Part shown: in pieces, positions 52,596 through 60,705 of the stretch
Layout of the letters: each line of letters begins with the position of its first letter
Position numbering within the stretch: the stretch's first letter is position 1
Source of the DNA: Risungbinella massiliensis
Lineage (GTDB): Bacteria; Bacillota; Bacilli; Thermoactinomycetales; Thermoactinomycetaceae
Assembly: GCF_000942395.1 (NCBI RefSeq)
Contig: NZ_LN812102.1
Coordinates: 279,358 to 343,357, forward strand
Direction of reading: 5' to 3'
DNA: 64,000 nucleotides
Program-made: the position numbers and the translations under genes
Notes under the pieces: model-generated
Seen by the model: only the letters and a program-made list of their open reading frames with translations
Told to the model about the DNA's origin: nothing
Database searches by the model: none

Positions 52596-53897
52596 TTATT
52601 TCGCTAGTTCTTTCCAAGCAAGCTGTGCTTCATAGATCACCTTTTCTTTATCGATCGTTAGCACTTCGCGATCACGCATAAGCTGTTTTCCTGCTACAAA
52701 AACATCGCGTATATCACTTTTACTTGCAGAATAGACGATATGGGAAACTTCATCATGGAGTGGTTGAAAATGCGTAACAGTCGAGTCAAACGTAATGAAA
52801 TCTGCTTGTTTGCCAATTTCCAATGTCCCGATTTGCTCAGACCAAAATAGGGCCTCTGCTCCATATTTGGTACCCATAGCAAGTGCGGTTGCTGCAGGTA
52901 CTGCTAGCGGATCTTGATTTGCTCCTTTATGAATCATCGCAGCAACATGCACTTCCTCTAACATATCTAGGTTATTATTACTTGCAGCACCATCTGTAGC
53001 AAGAGCTGGACGCATGCCTTTTTGGAGCATATCCGGAATTCGAGCAATGCCGCTTCCTAACTTTAAGTTACTCTCAGGGTTATGAGCAACTTTGACATCA
53101 AATTGAGCCAACATCTCAAGTTCTTCATCCGTCAAATGAACGGCATGAGCTACAAGCGATGGTAAGTTAAAAAAGCCTAATTTCCGCAAATGCTCTACTG
53201 GGCGAACGCCATAATCCCGTACATTCTGTTCTACTTCAGCCAATGTTTCAGACATATGTGTATGAACTGGAATATTCAACTCCACTGCCTTTTCGATAAA
53301 TGCTGTGATATAAGCTGGATCACATGTATAGGGAGAGTGTGGTGACATCATGGTTCGGATTCGTCCTTCTCCTTCACCATTCCAATCTTTCGCAAATTGG
53401 TATGCTTCTTGGAGCTTTGCTGTACGTATCTCATCCGATCCAAATCCGATACACCCACGCATTAGCCGAGCCCGTAAACCAGACTGGAGTGTTACTTCTC
53501 CCACTGCATCCATGTTGTCATACATATCAAGGAAAGTAGTTGTTCCTGATTCAATCATTTCTAGTGCCGCCAAAGCAGACCCAGCACGAACCGATTCTCG
53601 TGTCATTTTAGCTTCTAGAGGCCACATCTCCTCTTCTAGCCAACGTTTCAATGGCAAATCATCAGCATATCCTCGTAAGAGAGTCATTGCAGTATGTCCA
53701 TGTGCATTTACCAGTCCTGGCATAACAATCTTACCTTGGTAATCCATTACTTGATCATATGTATCGAGTTCCTCTTCTGTTGGCACTGAACCAATATAAC
53801 AAATCTGATCCCGATCCCAACCGATGGCGCTATTGCGTATTGGATTGGCTCCATCTACGAGCGTTAAAATGGTAGTATTAATAGCGATCTTTCTCAA
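52596..53897 (-). CDS. mtaD: Amidohydrolase, 5'-methylthioadenosine/S-adenosylhomocysteine deaminase type
   Basis: 433 residues. The metal-dependent amidohydrolase barrel shows PGLVNAHGHTAMTLLRG (HxH), VHTHMSET near 205, VAHAVHLTDEE near 235 and LATDGAASNNNLDM near 285, the zinc ligands and base of MtaD/SAH deaminases. It deaminates MTA or SAH to inosine forms. The chosen start is TTG at 53897 with GGGAGGAGG seven bases upstream; the codons before it overlap the ribosome site. Single gene. Related enzymes act on guanine or atrazine, but the motif set fits MtaD best. Confidence 0.88.
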   Translation of the reverse strand: MRKIAINTTILTLVDGANPIRNSAIGWDRDQICYIGSVPTEEELDTYDQVMDYQGKIVMPGLVNAHGHTAMTLLRGYADDLPLKRWLEEEMWPLEAKMTRESVRAGSALAALEMIESGTTTFLDMYDNMDAVGEVTLQSGLRARLMRGCIGFGSDEIRTAKLQEAYQFAKDWNGEGEGRIRTMMSPHSPYTCDPAYITAFIEKAVELNIPVHTHMSETLAEVEQNVRDYGVRPVEHLRKLGFFNLPSLVAHAVHLTDEELEMLAQFDVKVAHNPESNLKLGSGIARIPDMLQKGMRPALATDGAASNNNLDMLEEVHVAAMIHKGANQDPLAVPAATALAMGTKYGAEALFWSEQIGTLEIGKQADFITFDSTVTHFQPLHDEVSHIVYSASKSDIRDVFVAGKQLMRDREVLTIDKEKVIYEAQLAWKELAK

Positions 53898-53977
53898 TTT
53901 CGTTCCTCCTCCCAATCTAACCTAACATATCGCAAAAAAGCGTGGAAAACAATAGAACTGATACATGATTGCAGTAC

Positions 53978-54877
53978 TCAAGAAGAGGAGTTCAAAACAT
54001 CAAATATCGGATCTAATGAATAAGTATGATTCTGATAAAAAACTTGAAACAGATCTCCTTTTTGTTGTAAACGATCCGGCATGTTCAATAGTGTAAAATC
54101 CGTTGGATGAATTCCTTTTCCTAACTCTTCCCATGTAACAGGAGCAGAGACAGTTGCCATTGCAGTAGCTCTTGGTGAATATGGGGCAATCAGCGTTTTA
54201 CTACGATAATGCTGTAGGTAGTCAAAATAAACCTTATCTCCTCTGTCCTTTACTCTTCGTTCGATCGAGACCAGCTTAGGATACTTCTGTGCCAAGTAAC
54301 TCCCAATAAAATGATTGATCTTACGTGTTTCCTCAAATGTCCATTTTGCCTCAATAGGTACATAAATCTGAATCCCACTAGCTCCTGACGTCTTAGCAAT
54401 TCCATCTAACCCAATAGATTTCAGTACCTCACGAGTTGCCGAAGCTACTTCGATCACCTTCTCAAAGTCTGGTACCGATGGATCCAGATCAAAAACTAGC
54501 TCTCGAGGGTAATCTGGACGGCTTAATTGATGAAAAGAAACATGGTACTCCAAACTCGCCAAATTAAGTAGCCAAACATATGTCGCCGTACTATCTAACT
54601 CAATATATTGAATATCCTCGTCTGTATGAACAGACACAAAATCAGGCGCATATGCAGGTACATTTTTTTGATAAAAGGACTTCTTTCCTACCCCATCTGG
54701 ATAACGAATCGTAGTAAGAGATCGGTTTTTACTAAACGATAGCAATGCTGGTGCTAGAGTGAGAGCCTGAATCATCATCTCCCACTTAGTCAGTCCAATC
54801 TCAGGAAATAACACTTTATCTGGGTTTGAAAAACGAATCTCTTTCCCTTCAATCTGTACTATTCTGCTCTTTTTCAA
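53978..54877 (-). CDS. ligD: LigD-type DNA polymerase/primase domain protein
   Basis: About 299 residues from a TTG at 54877 with GGGCGGTGA upstream; the open frame continues 34 codons further but without a ribosome site. It matches the archaeo-eukaryotic-primase-like polymerase domain of LigD: FSNPDKVLFPE, VFDLDPS with the metal-binding Asp pair, KTSGASGIQIYVPI and KVYFDYLQHYRSKTLIAPYSPR. This domain extends and fills broken DNA ends, often with ribonucleotides. Here it is a separate gene, 0.45 kb from the ligase gene, with no Ku gene in the window. Confidence 0.9.
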   Translation of the reverse strand: MKKSRIVQIEGKEIRFSNPDKVLFPEIGLTKWEMMIQALTLAPALLSFSKNRSLTTIRYPDGVGKKSFYQKNVPAYAPDFVSVHTDEDIQYIELDSTATYVWLLNLASLEYHVSFHQLSRPDYPRELVFDLDPSVPDFEKVIEVASATREVLKSIGLDGIAKTSGASGIQIYVPIEAKWTFEETRKINHFIGSYLAQKYPKLVSIERRVKDRGDKVYFDYLQHYRSKTLIAPYSPRATAMATVSAPVTWEELGKGIHPTDFTLLNMPDRLQQKGDLFQVFYQNHTYSLDPIFDVLNSSS

Positions 54878-54964
54878 TTGTTCACCGCCCAAATTCCTTT
54901 TCCCTAAGCGCAAGTCATCTGTGTTGGACATAAGCTGAAGTAAACGCAACAAGGTGGGGCTAAT

Positions 54965-55147
54965 ATACAATCGAATCAATCTTGGAAAAACGATTCAACA
55001 ACGATTGATCCATCCATTACATCCTTTTATTCGACTTATCATACATCCACTCCGCCTATTTTTACTCCTTATGCCCCTTGTGTTCCCTTTTTCCGTATCT
55101 ATCCCTTCTACTATGGTCCAATTTATCCATACCGTAATTTTTTCTAG
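54965..55147 (+). CDS. Possible small Tyr/Pro-rich protein (start codon uncertain)
   Basis: A 60-codon frame ends in APCVPFFRIYPFYYGPIYPYRNFF, whose composition resembles the next protein (PFRPFYPYYDDYYY). AAGGTGGGG precedes it, but the only candidate start is ATA at 54965; no ATG, GTG or TTG is in frame. Its stop codon lies inside the ribosome site of the next gene. Not in itself strong evidence; listed because of the similarity to its neighbour. Confidence 0.3.
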   Translation: MQSNQSWKNDSTTIDPSITSFYSTYHTSTPPIFTPYAPCVPFFRIYPFYYGPIYPYRNFF

Positions 55148-55159
55148 GAGGTAATGTTC

Positions 55160-55378
55160 ATGGACAAAAGTGAAGTAAAAATCCAAGTAGATCAACCGAT
55201 TCCAGTTCAGCCAATGGAAGAAGCAGAAACAAATCAGTATTACGATCGTAGACGACGCCGTCGTAGAAGAAGACGTTTTAGAAGACCTATTTTTATCATT
55301 CCATTCCGCCCATTCTATCCTTACTACGATGACTACTACTACAATGACTATTATGATGACTACTACCCTTGCTACTAG
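55160..55378 (+). CDS. Small Arg-tract, Tyr/Asp-rich protein (spore-coat-like composition)
   Basis: 72 residues from the ATG at 55160, which has AGGAGG eight bases upstream; the ATG six bases earlier is too close. An acidic first 25 residues is followed by a run of ten arginines (33-42 approx.), then FIIPFRPFYPYY and a tail of Tyr, Asp and Asn ending in PCY. Such low-complexity, tyrosine-rich, arginine-rich small proteins are typical of spore coat or crust layers, where tyrosines are cross-linked. No family is recognised. It sits between the two LigD genes. Confidence 0.65.
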   Translation: MDKSEVKIQVDQPIPVQPMEEAETNQYYDRRRRRRRRRRFRRPIFIIPFRPFYPYYDDYYYNDYYDDYYPCY

Positions 55379-55398
55379 TCTCCTTACCTTGTTACATT

Positions 55399-55422
55399 AA
55401 ACCCGCTTCTTGGCGGGTTTTT
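55399..55422. terminator. Terminator between the Arg/Tyr-rich gene and the ligase gene
   Basis: AAACCCGC/GCGGGTTT stem, 6-base loop, then TTT; usable in both directions. Confidence 0.85.
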
Positions 55423-55423
55423 C

Positions 55424-56344
55424 TTATATTCCAAAACGAATAATAGAAGGTGATCGCAAATGCCCGTCTGGTGACCATTCCATAAAACGGATGGTCGCCT
55501 TCATCGTTGGCGGAAACCAGCGTATCTCTTCCTCGCGAAACTTGGGTAACCCAGTAATCCGCTTGGGATGAGACACTGCCAACTCTTTACTATACTTTGT
55601 CAAGAGCTGGATCTCAGACTGGCTAAGCCCTGATGAAACACGACCAATGTAAGAAAAATCATTCTCTTCTTGCTTTCCTAATAAAAGAGAGTAAACCTTT
55701 CCTCCTTTTAAGGTAACACCCAAAATGGTAGCGTCGATCTCATGAAAATGCTTCACCTTTTTCCAAGTTACATTCTTCTCGTTCGGAGTGTAGATTCCGT
55801 TCTTTTCCTTGGCTACAATCCCTTCCCAGCCATGTTCATTCGTCCAGTCAAAGAGCATCTGCCCATCTTCCGCTGATGGAGTGATTTGAATTTGTTCATC
55901 CGTTATAATCACTTGTTCCAGTAGCTCTAAACGTTTGCTAAGTGGTTTGTCCCATAACCATTGACCCTGCCAATGTAAAATATCAAATACCATATAAGTC
56001 ACAGGAATCCGATTTTGTGCTGATATGATTTTTTGGCTGTCGCGCATTCGATCACGCTTTACTACTTGAAAAAAATCAGGTTTCCTCTCATGAAAGGAGA
56101 TCATTTCTCCATCTAATACTATTGTTTGTTCAGCAAACTTATTTGAGATATTTTTTGTTATTTCAGGGTAAATCGACTCACGGGGCTTTTGATGTCGTGT
56201 GTACAAGCGGACTTCACCAGACTCCACCATCGCTACTATACGTACTCCGTCCCATTTGATCTGGTGGAGAAAGTTCTTACCGGTAGGAATCGCTTCAGCT
56301 AACACTGGCTCCATCGGACGAAACGGCTGTAACAAAAACTCCAC
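55424..56344 (-). CDS. ATP-dependent DNA ligase, LigD ligase-domain type
   Basis: 306 residues. The nucleotidyltransferase core begins with FLHQIKWDGVR (motif I; Lys30 forms the AMP adduct), and VLDGEMI (motif III), EGIVAKEKNG (motif IV) and WKKVK (motif V) follow. The C-terminal OB fold ends in RSPSIIRFGI. It seals broken ends in non-homologous end joining. In B. subtilis this domain is fused to the polymerase as LigD; here the two are split into separate genes 0.45 kb apart. No Ku gene is present nearby. Confidence 0.93.
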   Translation of the reverse strand: MEFLLQPFRPMEPVLAEAIPTGKNFLHQIKWDGVRIVAMVESGEVRLYTRHQKPRESIYPEITKNISNKFAEQTIVLDGEMISFHERKPDFFQVVKRDRMRDSQKIISAQNRIPVTYMVFDILHWQGQWLWDKPLSKRLELLEQVIITDEQIQITPSAEDGQMLFDWTNEHGWEGIVAKEKNGIYTPNEKNVTWKKVKHFHEIDATILGVTLKGGKVYSLLLGKQEENDFSYIGRVSSGLSQSEIQLLTKYSKELAVSHPKRITGLPKFREEEIRWFPPTMKATIRFMEWSPDGHLRSPSIIRFGI

Positions 56345-56604
56345 GCTCCTAGTTTTGATACCGTTAGTTTGTCTCAGGGTCTTTTGGATTACACGAACGT
56401 ATTAAGGACTTCTTATAAAAAAATCGAGACCAAATTAACAAGAAAACTCAAAAAACAGTTTCAGAAGAAACTATATAAAAAAATCGAAGCCTGTTTTAAA
56501 TGTGCGACTATAACTAATTAACTAACAAAAAAGAAGCTTTATGGTAGTAGCACAAATTTATAATAATAAACTACAAACAAAAAGAGGAGTAGTTCTGTGT
56601 ATGT

Positions 56605-57219
56605 TTATTCATATCCACATTCTAAAGGCTTAATAATTTCCGGTAAGGTATTACAGATGTTCTCATAGGTAGAGAATTTAGTATTGTTCGTAAGAACAAC
56701 AATGCTATCTCCGTCATAACCTATCCAAAAGACACATACATCTTTATCAATTTTTACGACTACTGAATCCCTAATCTTACCTTCCAAAATACCTTGCCAT
56801 GGACGTTTTTCAACACGAAAAACATCTTGTGTTGACCATACGACGAGATCATTACTACTACCAATTGACAAAAAAATAGGTAAAATTTCTCGTAATTGAT
56901 TTATGTTTTCGATGTCAGTAACGGATACGATCAATTTATGATTAGTTAAAAGATATTTATATTCAATATTTGATTTATTACATAACTCCTCATAATCTTC
57001 TTTCCAATATAGAGGAATTTCAGAACAAAAATAGATTGGAAATGCTTCTATTTGTTCCATCCATAAAGGTAAAAAATTCTCGTCACTTTCAGGTAAATAA
57101 AAACCGTCCATTGAGAAGACATATTGCGGATTCCCGTCGATAGCAAATGGAAAGTAACCACCCGAATCGGGATTTAAATTAAAATAATGTTTGGGAATAT
57201 AACCGATTTCAATATCCAA
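56605..57219 (-). CDS. Protein of unknown function (204 aa)
   Basis: 204 residues, acidic, soluble, mixed alpha/beta, with several Trp and aromatic residues and only scattered cysteines. It starts at TTG with AAGGAG eight bases upstream, which is convincing. The AT-content is higher than in its neighbours, which could mean recent acquisition. Composition is reminiscent of immunity proteins of contact-inhibition systems, but no toxin gene is next to it and I do not recognise the family. Confidence 0.55.
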   Translation of the reverse strand: MDIEIGYIPKHYFNLNPDSGGYFPFAIDGNPQYVFSMDGFYLPESDENFLPLWMEQIEAFPIYFCSEIPLYWKEDYEELCNKSNIEYKYLLTNHKLIVSVTDIENINQLREILPIFLSIGSSNDLVVWSTQDVFRVEKRPWQGILEGKIRDSVVVKIDKDVCVFWIGYDGDSIVVLTNNTKFSTYENICNTLPEIIKPLECGYE

Positions 57220-57404
57220 CTTGGGTACTCCTTCATATCTTGTTATAGTTGATTATATTAAGCCCCTGCGAATCATCTAGATTGCAATGTGGATCATAAT
57301 AATTTTTGTTTAGTAAACACGAAATAAAAAAAACTCAGACCCTTTATCTATTATCGTAGGCCCGAATGTGGATTATTCCTAGTCATAATAGAAAAGTCAC
57401 AATT

Positions 57405-57452
57405 CATGAAAGAAGCCATTTTGAATATATATCCAAAATGGCTTCTTTCATG
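57405..57452. terminator. Perfect 19-bp hairpin, terminator of the PhnB-like gene
   Basis: CATGAAAGAAGCCATTTTG and its exact complement around a 10-base loop; just beyond the stop codon of the gene at 57465. Confidence 0.85.
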
Positions 57453-57464
57453 TAGTTAAAATAT

Positions 57465-57860
57465 TTAACTTGGAAGGTTAAGTTGCCATGAAACACCAAA
57501 CTTATCCTCAATCCAAGCAAACTTTTTGCTAAATCCATAATCGTCTAATGGCATTAAAAGTTTACCACCATCAGATAACTTCCCATATAATCGATCAAGC
57601 TCCTCTTCCCCATCACATGTTAAAAAGATTGAAAAGGACGGCGTAAAGGTAAATTTATGCTTCACATTACTGTCAATACACATAAACTCTTGTCCCTTTA
57701 AGGAAAATGTTGCTTGCATAACACTTCCTTCATCTCCAACTTCATTTACTCCATACCGATTTATACTCGTTATTTCTGACCCTTCGATCAAAGAAGTATA
57801 ATAATTCATTGCTTCTTCAGCATTTCCTTGAAACATTAGAAATGGGGTGACCTTTTTCAT
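57465..57860 (-). CDS. VOC/PhnB-like protein (second copy type)
   Basis: 131 residues. TPFLMFQGNAEEAMNYYTSLIEGS at the front and KFAWIEDKFGVSWQLNLP at the end place it in the PhnB/3-demethylubiquinone-methyltransferase-like group. Typical of small stand-alone VOC proteins of unknown substrate. It differs from the protein at 25.7 kb, which is longer. ATG with AAGGAG upstream. No operon partner. Confidence 0.86.
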   Translation of the reverse strand: MKKVTPFLMFQGNAEEAMNYYTSLIEGSEITSINRYGVNEVGDEGSVMQATFSLKGQEFMCIDSNVKHKFTFTPSFSIFLTCDGEEELDRLYGKLSDGGKLLMPLDDYGFSKKFAWIEDKFGVSWQLNLPS

Positions 57861-57969
57861 AATCAGTTCTCCTTAAAGTTAATTCTTATCTTACTTTTTC
57901 TTACTACACATGAAACCTCCTTTAATAGAACAAACAAAATCGTCGAGAATATTATCTATTCGAGCTTCG

Positions 57970-58440
57970 TTATACGCTTTCCATCATTTGCTTGTCGAGA
58001 TGCTCTAGTACAAACGGCCAAGCCTCATTATGCTGATCTCTCGACTTTACATCTGGGAAACCTGCATGGATAAGACGTAGTTTCGTACCTTTCCCAGAAG
58101 ATTCGAGTTCCACTGTGACAATTGTCTCAGCCCCCATCGTTCCCCCTTCCCCAGTTACCCAAGTCATCTCCACAAGGAGATTACGTTCTAGTCTCAAGAA
58201 TCGTCCATAGTGAGGATGACGCTGTACCTCACTATCGGTCTCAAATTGGTGGATCGTCTCAAAGAAAAAGACCGTATTGACTTCCCCCTCCATTAATACG
58301 GTTCCTGGCGCTGCAAACCAACGATCAAATTGCTTTGTCCAAGCTTGAAATAGTACGCTTGGTGATGATTCCATCATCCGTTCGACCTTTAAGTGAAATG
58401 GTCTTAATGAAATATCAGGTATTGTAATAGGCAATATCAT
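57970..58440 (-). CDS. SRPBCC/AHSA1-like protein
   Basis: 156 residues. The front [34 protein letters not shown] and the final [12 protein letters not shown] define the ligand-cavity fold. It is one of four such proteins in the window, a family expansion common in Bacillales. Ligand unknown. GGGCGGAG lies before the ATG. Single gene. Confidence 0.82.
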   Translation of the reverse strand: MILPITIPDISLRPFHLKVERMMESSPSVLFQAWTKQFDRWFAAPGTVLMEGEVNTVFFFETIHQFETDSEVQRHPHYGRFLRLERNLLVEMTWVTGEGGTMGAETIVTVELESSGKGTKLRLIHAGFPDVKSRDQHNEAWPFVLEHLDKQMMESV

Positions 58441-58600
58441 TTATTTCTCCGCCCTTCCGTAGTAGTCAATTTAATATAATGATCGCCAACCAATAACATC
58501 TAACATTACATCTTTAATATGAAGATAACCATACAATGAGTTGAAGTGATTCAATAACCAACGCTATGGTTTAATAACTGCTATGTTCTTTCATAAAAGT

Positions 58601-58624
58601 AGCCTGAGGTCATCTCCTCAGGCT
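58601..58624 (-). terminator. Terminator of the small membrane protein gene
   Basis: AGCCTGAGG/CCTCAGGCT stem, six-base loop, 16 bases after the stop codon; A/T-rich follow-up (ACTTTTATG) on the minus strand. Confidence 0.7.
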
Positions 58625-58639
58625 CTTCCTATATGAATC

Positions 58640-58816
58640 TTAGCGTCGATGTTCAATTAAATCGATAGCCCCTAAAACGATATGAGCTAAACCAAATCCA
58701 ATAATCGAACCAGCGATCAACGGTCTCATGTTTCTCATATTACGTATTGCAATCCCTGTAGACGTTACAGCTGTTCCTAAAACTGTAGGGATTAGTCCTT
58801 CTCGTACGTATGCCAT
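58640..58816 (-). CDS. Small membrane protein (58 aa)
   Basis: 58 residues: MAYVREGLIPTVLGTAVTSTGIAIRNMRN then a second hydrophobic stretch (LIAGSIIGFGLAHIVLGAIDL). Two short membrane helices joined by a basic loop. GGGGGGA lies before the ATG at 58816 and a terminator follows the stop, so the gene is well supported despite its size. No known family. Divergent from the fru operon. Confidence 0.65.
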   Translation of the reverse strand: MAYVREGLIPTVLGTAVTSTGIAIRNMRNMRPLIAGSIIGFGLAHIVLGAIDLIEHRR

Positions 58817-58965
58817 CAAAACATTCCCCCCGTCATATACTAAGATTCATTTCTTATCTTTTGAATTAATGGTTAGGTTATACCTTTGTTTTTAACTTAT
58901 GTTTGGCTTACCATTTGTGACTTCAATCAATTTGATCGTTTTTGAACGAAAATGAATTATATTGA

Positions 58966-58994
58966 TTGATAAAACGCTTTCATTCATGTATTAT
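58966..58994 (+). promoter_or_regulatory. fru operon promoter with overlapping cre-like site
   Basis: TTGATA (58966-58971) and TATTAT (58989-58994) are separated by 17 bases. ATAAAACGCTTTCA at 58969-58982 matches the cre consensus TGAAARCGYTTTCA at 12 of 14 positions and covers the spacer, so CcpA repression is likely. Repeats such as ATCAATTTGATC and ATTGATTGAT upstream (58926-58970) may be FruR sites. Confidence 0.6.
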
Positions 58995-59026
58995 AAAAAT
59001 ACACCATTCGGAGGTGAGTAAATACG

Positions 59027-59779
59027 ATTACTCAACAACGACATCAACATATATTGGAGTTATTAAAAAAACAGGGAGTCGTCAAACTGCAGGATCTCGT
59101 TCAAGTGTTAGAAACTTCGGAATCTACCATACGACGTGATCTGATTGAACTAGAAAAACACAACTTGCTCAAACGTGTCCATGGTGGAGCAACTCTACTT
59201 CATGCTAAAGGAACCGAACTTAGTATTAAAGAGAAATCCTCCAAAAACCTTCAGCAAAAAAGAGAGATTGCCATCTTTGCCGCTTCACTCGTCGAGCAAG
59301 GAGACTGCCTCTTCCTTGATGCTGGTAGTACCACATTGGAAATGATTCCACATCTTGCGAATAAAAACATTACGGTAGTAACCAATGGTCTCACTCATTT
59401 AGAAATCCTAATGGAGCAAGACATTCGTTCCTATATTCTCGGGGGGATGATGAAGCCTAGCACTAGAGCTATCGTCGGAAGTAAAGCAGTAGAATCTTTA
59501 CTTCAGTACCGTTTTGATAAGTGTTTTTTAGGCACGAATGGAATTCATCTGGAGCTGGGATATACTACTCCTGATCCTGATGAAGCACTTATCAAGCGAA
59601 CTGCACTTTCATTGTCTAGTCAAGCTTACGTAGTAGCGGACCACAGCAAATTTTCAGAGGTCTCCTTTAGCAAAATTGCCGAGATCCACGAATCACATCT
59701 AATAACAGATCATCTTCCAGAAGAACACCGGGAATCATATCGAACGAAAACCATTGTAATTGAGGTAGAAAACGGATGA
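59027..59779 (+). CDS. fruR: DeoR-family repressor of the fructose operon (FruR)
   Basis: About 250 residues. The DeoR winged helix (QQRHQHILELLKKQGVVKLQDLVQVLETSESTIRRDL) is followed by the sugar-phosphate sensor domain with FLDAGSTTLEMIPHL and GGMMKPSTRAIVG. It probably responds to fructose-1-phosphate. The start is odd: homology continues upstream of the TTG at 59054, but the only codons available after GGAGG (59010-59014) are ACG at 59024, which occupies the place of the usual ATG, and ATT at 59027. It overlaps fruK by four bases. Confidence 0.88.
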   Translation: MTQQRHQHILELLKKQGVVKLQDLVQVLETSESTIRRDLIELEKHNLLKRVHGGATLLHAKGTELSIKEKSSKNLQQKREIAIFAASLVEQGDCLFLDAGSTTLEMIPHLANKNITVVTNGLTHLEILMEQDIRSYILGGMMKPSTRAIVGSKAVESLLQYRFDKCFLGTNGIHLELGYTTPDPDEALIKRTALSLSSQAYVVADHSKFSEVSFSKIAEIHESHLITDHLPEEHRESYRTKTIVIEVENG

Positions 59780-60705
59780 TTTATACTGTCACACTAAACC
59801 CATCTATCGATCTAATAGTACATGTAGAAGATTTACAACTAAATAAACTAAATCGGATGCAAAAAGAACAAAAATTCCCTGGTGGTAAGGGAATTAACGT
59901 TTCTCGAATCTTACAGAGAATTGGTGTAGATACCACTCCACTTGGATTCATTGGTGGATTTACTGGTCAATTTATTATGGATGCTCTTTCAAACGAAAAC
60001 ATCACACATGATTTTGTCCAGGTAGAGGGCGATTCGCGAATTAACCTCAAGCTAAAATCACTTGCAGGTGAAACCGAAATCAACGGCCAAGGGCCAGTCA
60101 TTACTCCAAATCAATACGAGCAATTCCTGCAAAAACTAACGAAGTTAAAAAGCGGGGACACACTTGTACTTGCTGGTAGTATACCTAAAACGATACCTGT
60201 CGAACTGTATAAGGAACTCTTGCTGTCATACACACAACTCGGTGTCCGTGTGGTGGTCGACACAAGTGGTGAAGCATTGAAACGAGTGATCGATCATCGT
60301 CCCTTTTTGATCAAGCCGAATCATCATGAACTTGGGGAGCTATTTCAAACAACCTTTCATTCTATAGAAGAAATTATCCCATATGGAAAGCGCTTACAAG
60401 AAAAAGGAGTCGCCCATCTCATCGTTTCCATGGCGGATAAAGGGGCACTCCTATTTACCCAAAACGGCATCTATCAATCCAACGTCCCACAAGGTAAGGT
60501 AGTTAACTCTGTAGGCGCAGGAGATTCAGTAGTTGCTGGTTTTATAGGTCGACTCCAACAAACAAATGATGTAATCGAGGCATTCCGCTTTGGAATAGCA
60601 ACAGGTAGTGCTACTGCCTTTTCACCAGACTTAGCATCAAAAGAGAAAATAGCAGAACTATATCCGCAAGTAGAGATTAAGAAGATAGGAGGAGAAATTA
60701 TATGA
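59776..60705 (+). CDS. fruK: 1-phosphofructokinase (FruK)
   Basis: 309 residues of the PfkB/ribokinase fold; converts fructose-1-phosphate to fructose-1,6-bisphosphate. VTLNPSIDLIV at the front, PGGKGINVSRILQRIG for sugar binding and the C-terminal NSVGAGDSVVAGFIG with the catalytic Asp are all intact. The start overlaps the fruR stop (ATGA) and the end overlaps fruA (ATGA), so all three genes are translationally coupled. Confidence 0.96.
   Translation: MIYTVTLNPSIDLIVHVEDLQLNKLNRMQKEQKFPGGKGINVSRILQRIGVDTTPLGFIGGFTGQFIMDALSNENITHDFVQVEGDSRINLKLKSLAGETEINGQGPVITPNQYEQFLQKLTKLKSGDTLVLAGSIPKTIPVELYKELLLSYTQLGVRVVVDTSGEALKRVIDHRPFLIKPNHHELGELFQTTFHSIEEIIPYGKRLQEKGVAHLIVSMADKGALLFTQNGIYQSNVPQGKVVNSVGAGDSVVAGFIGRLQQTNDVIEAFRFGIATGSATAFSPDLASKEKIAELYPQVEIKKIGGEII

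Noticed and set aside
54954-55154. Hydrophobic plus-strand frame GLIYNRINLGKTIQQ...
   Set aside because: Overlaps in another frame with the Tyr/Pro-rich frame and the next gene's ribosome site; no site of its own.
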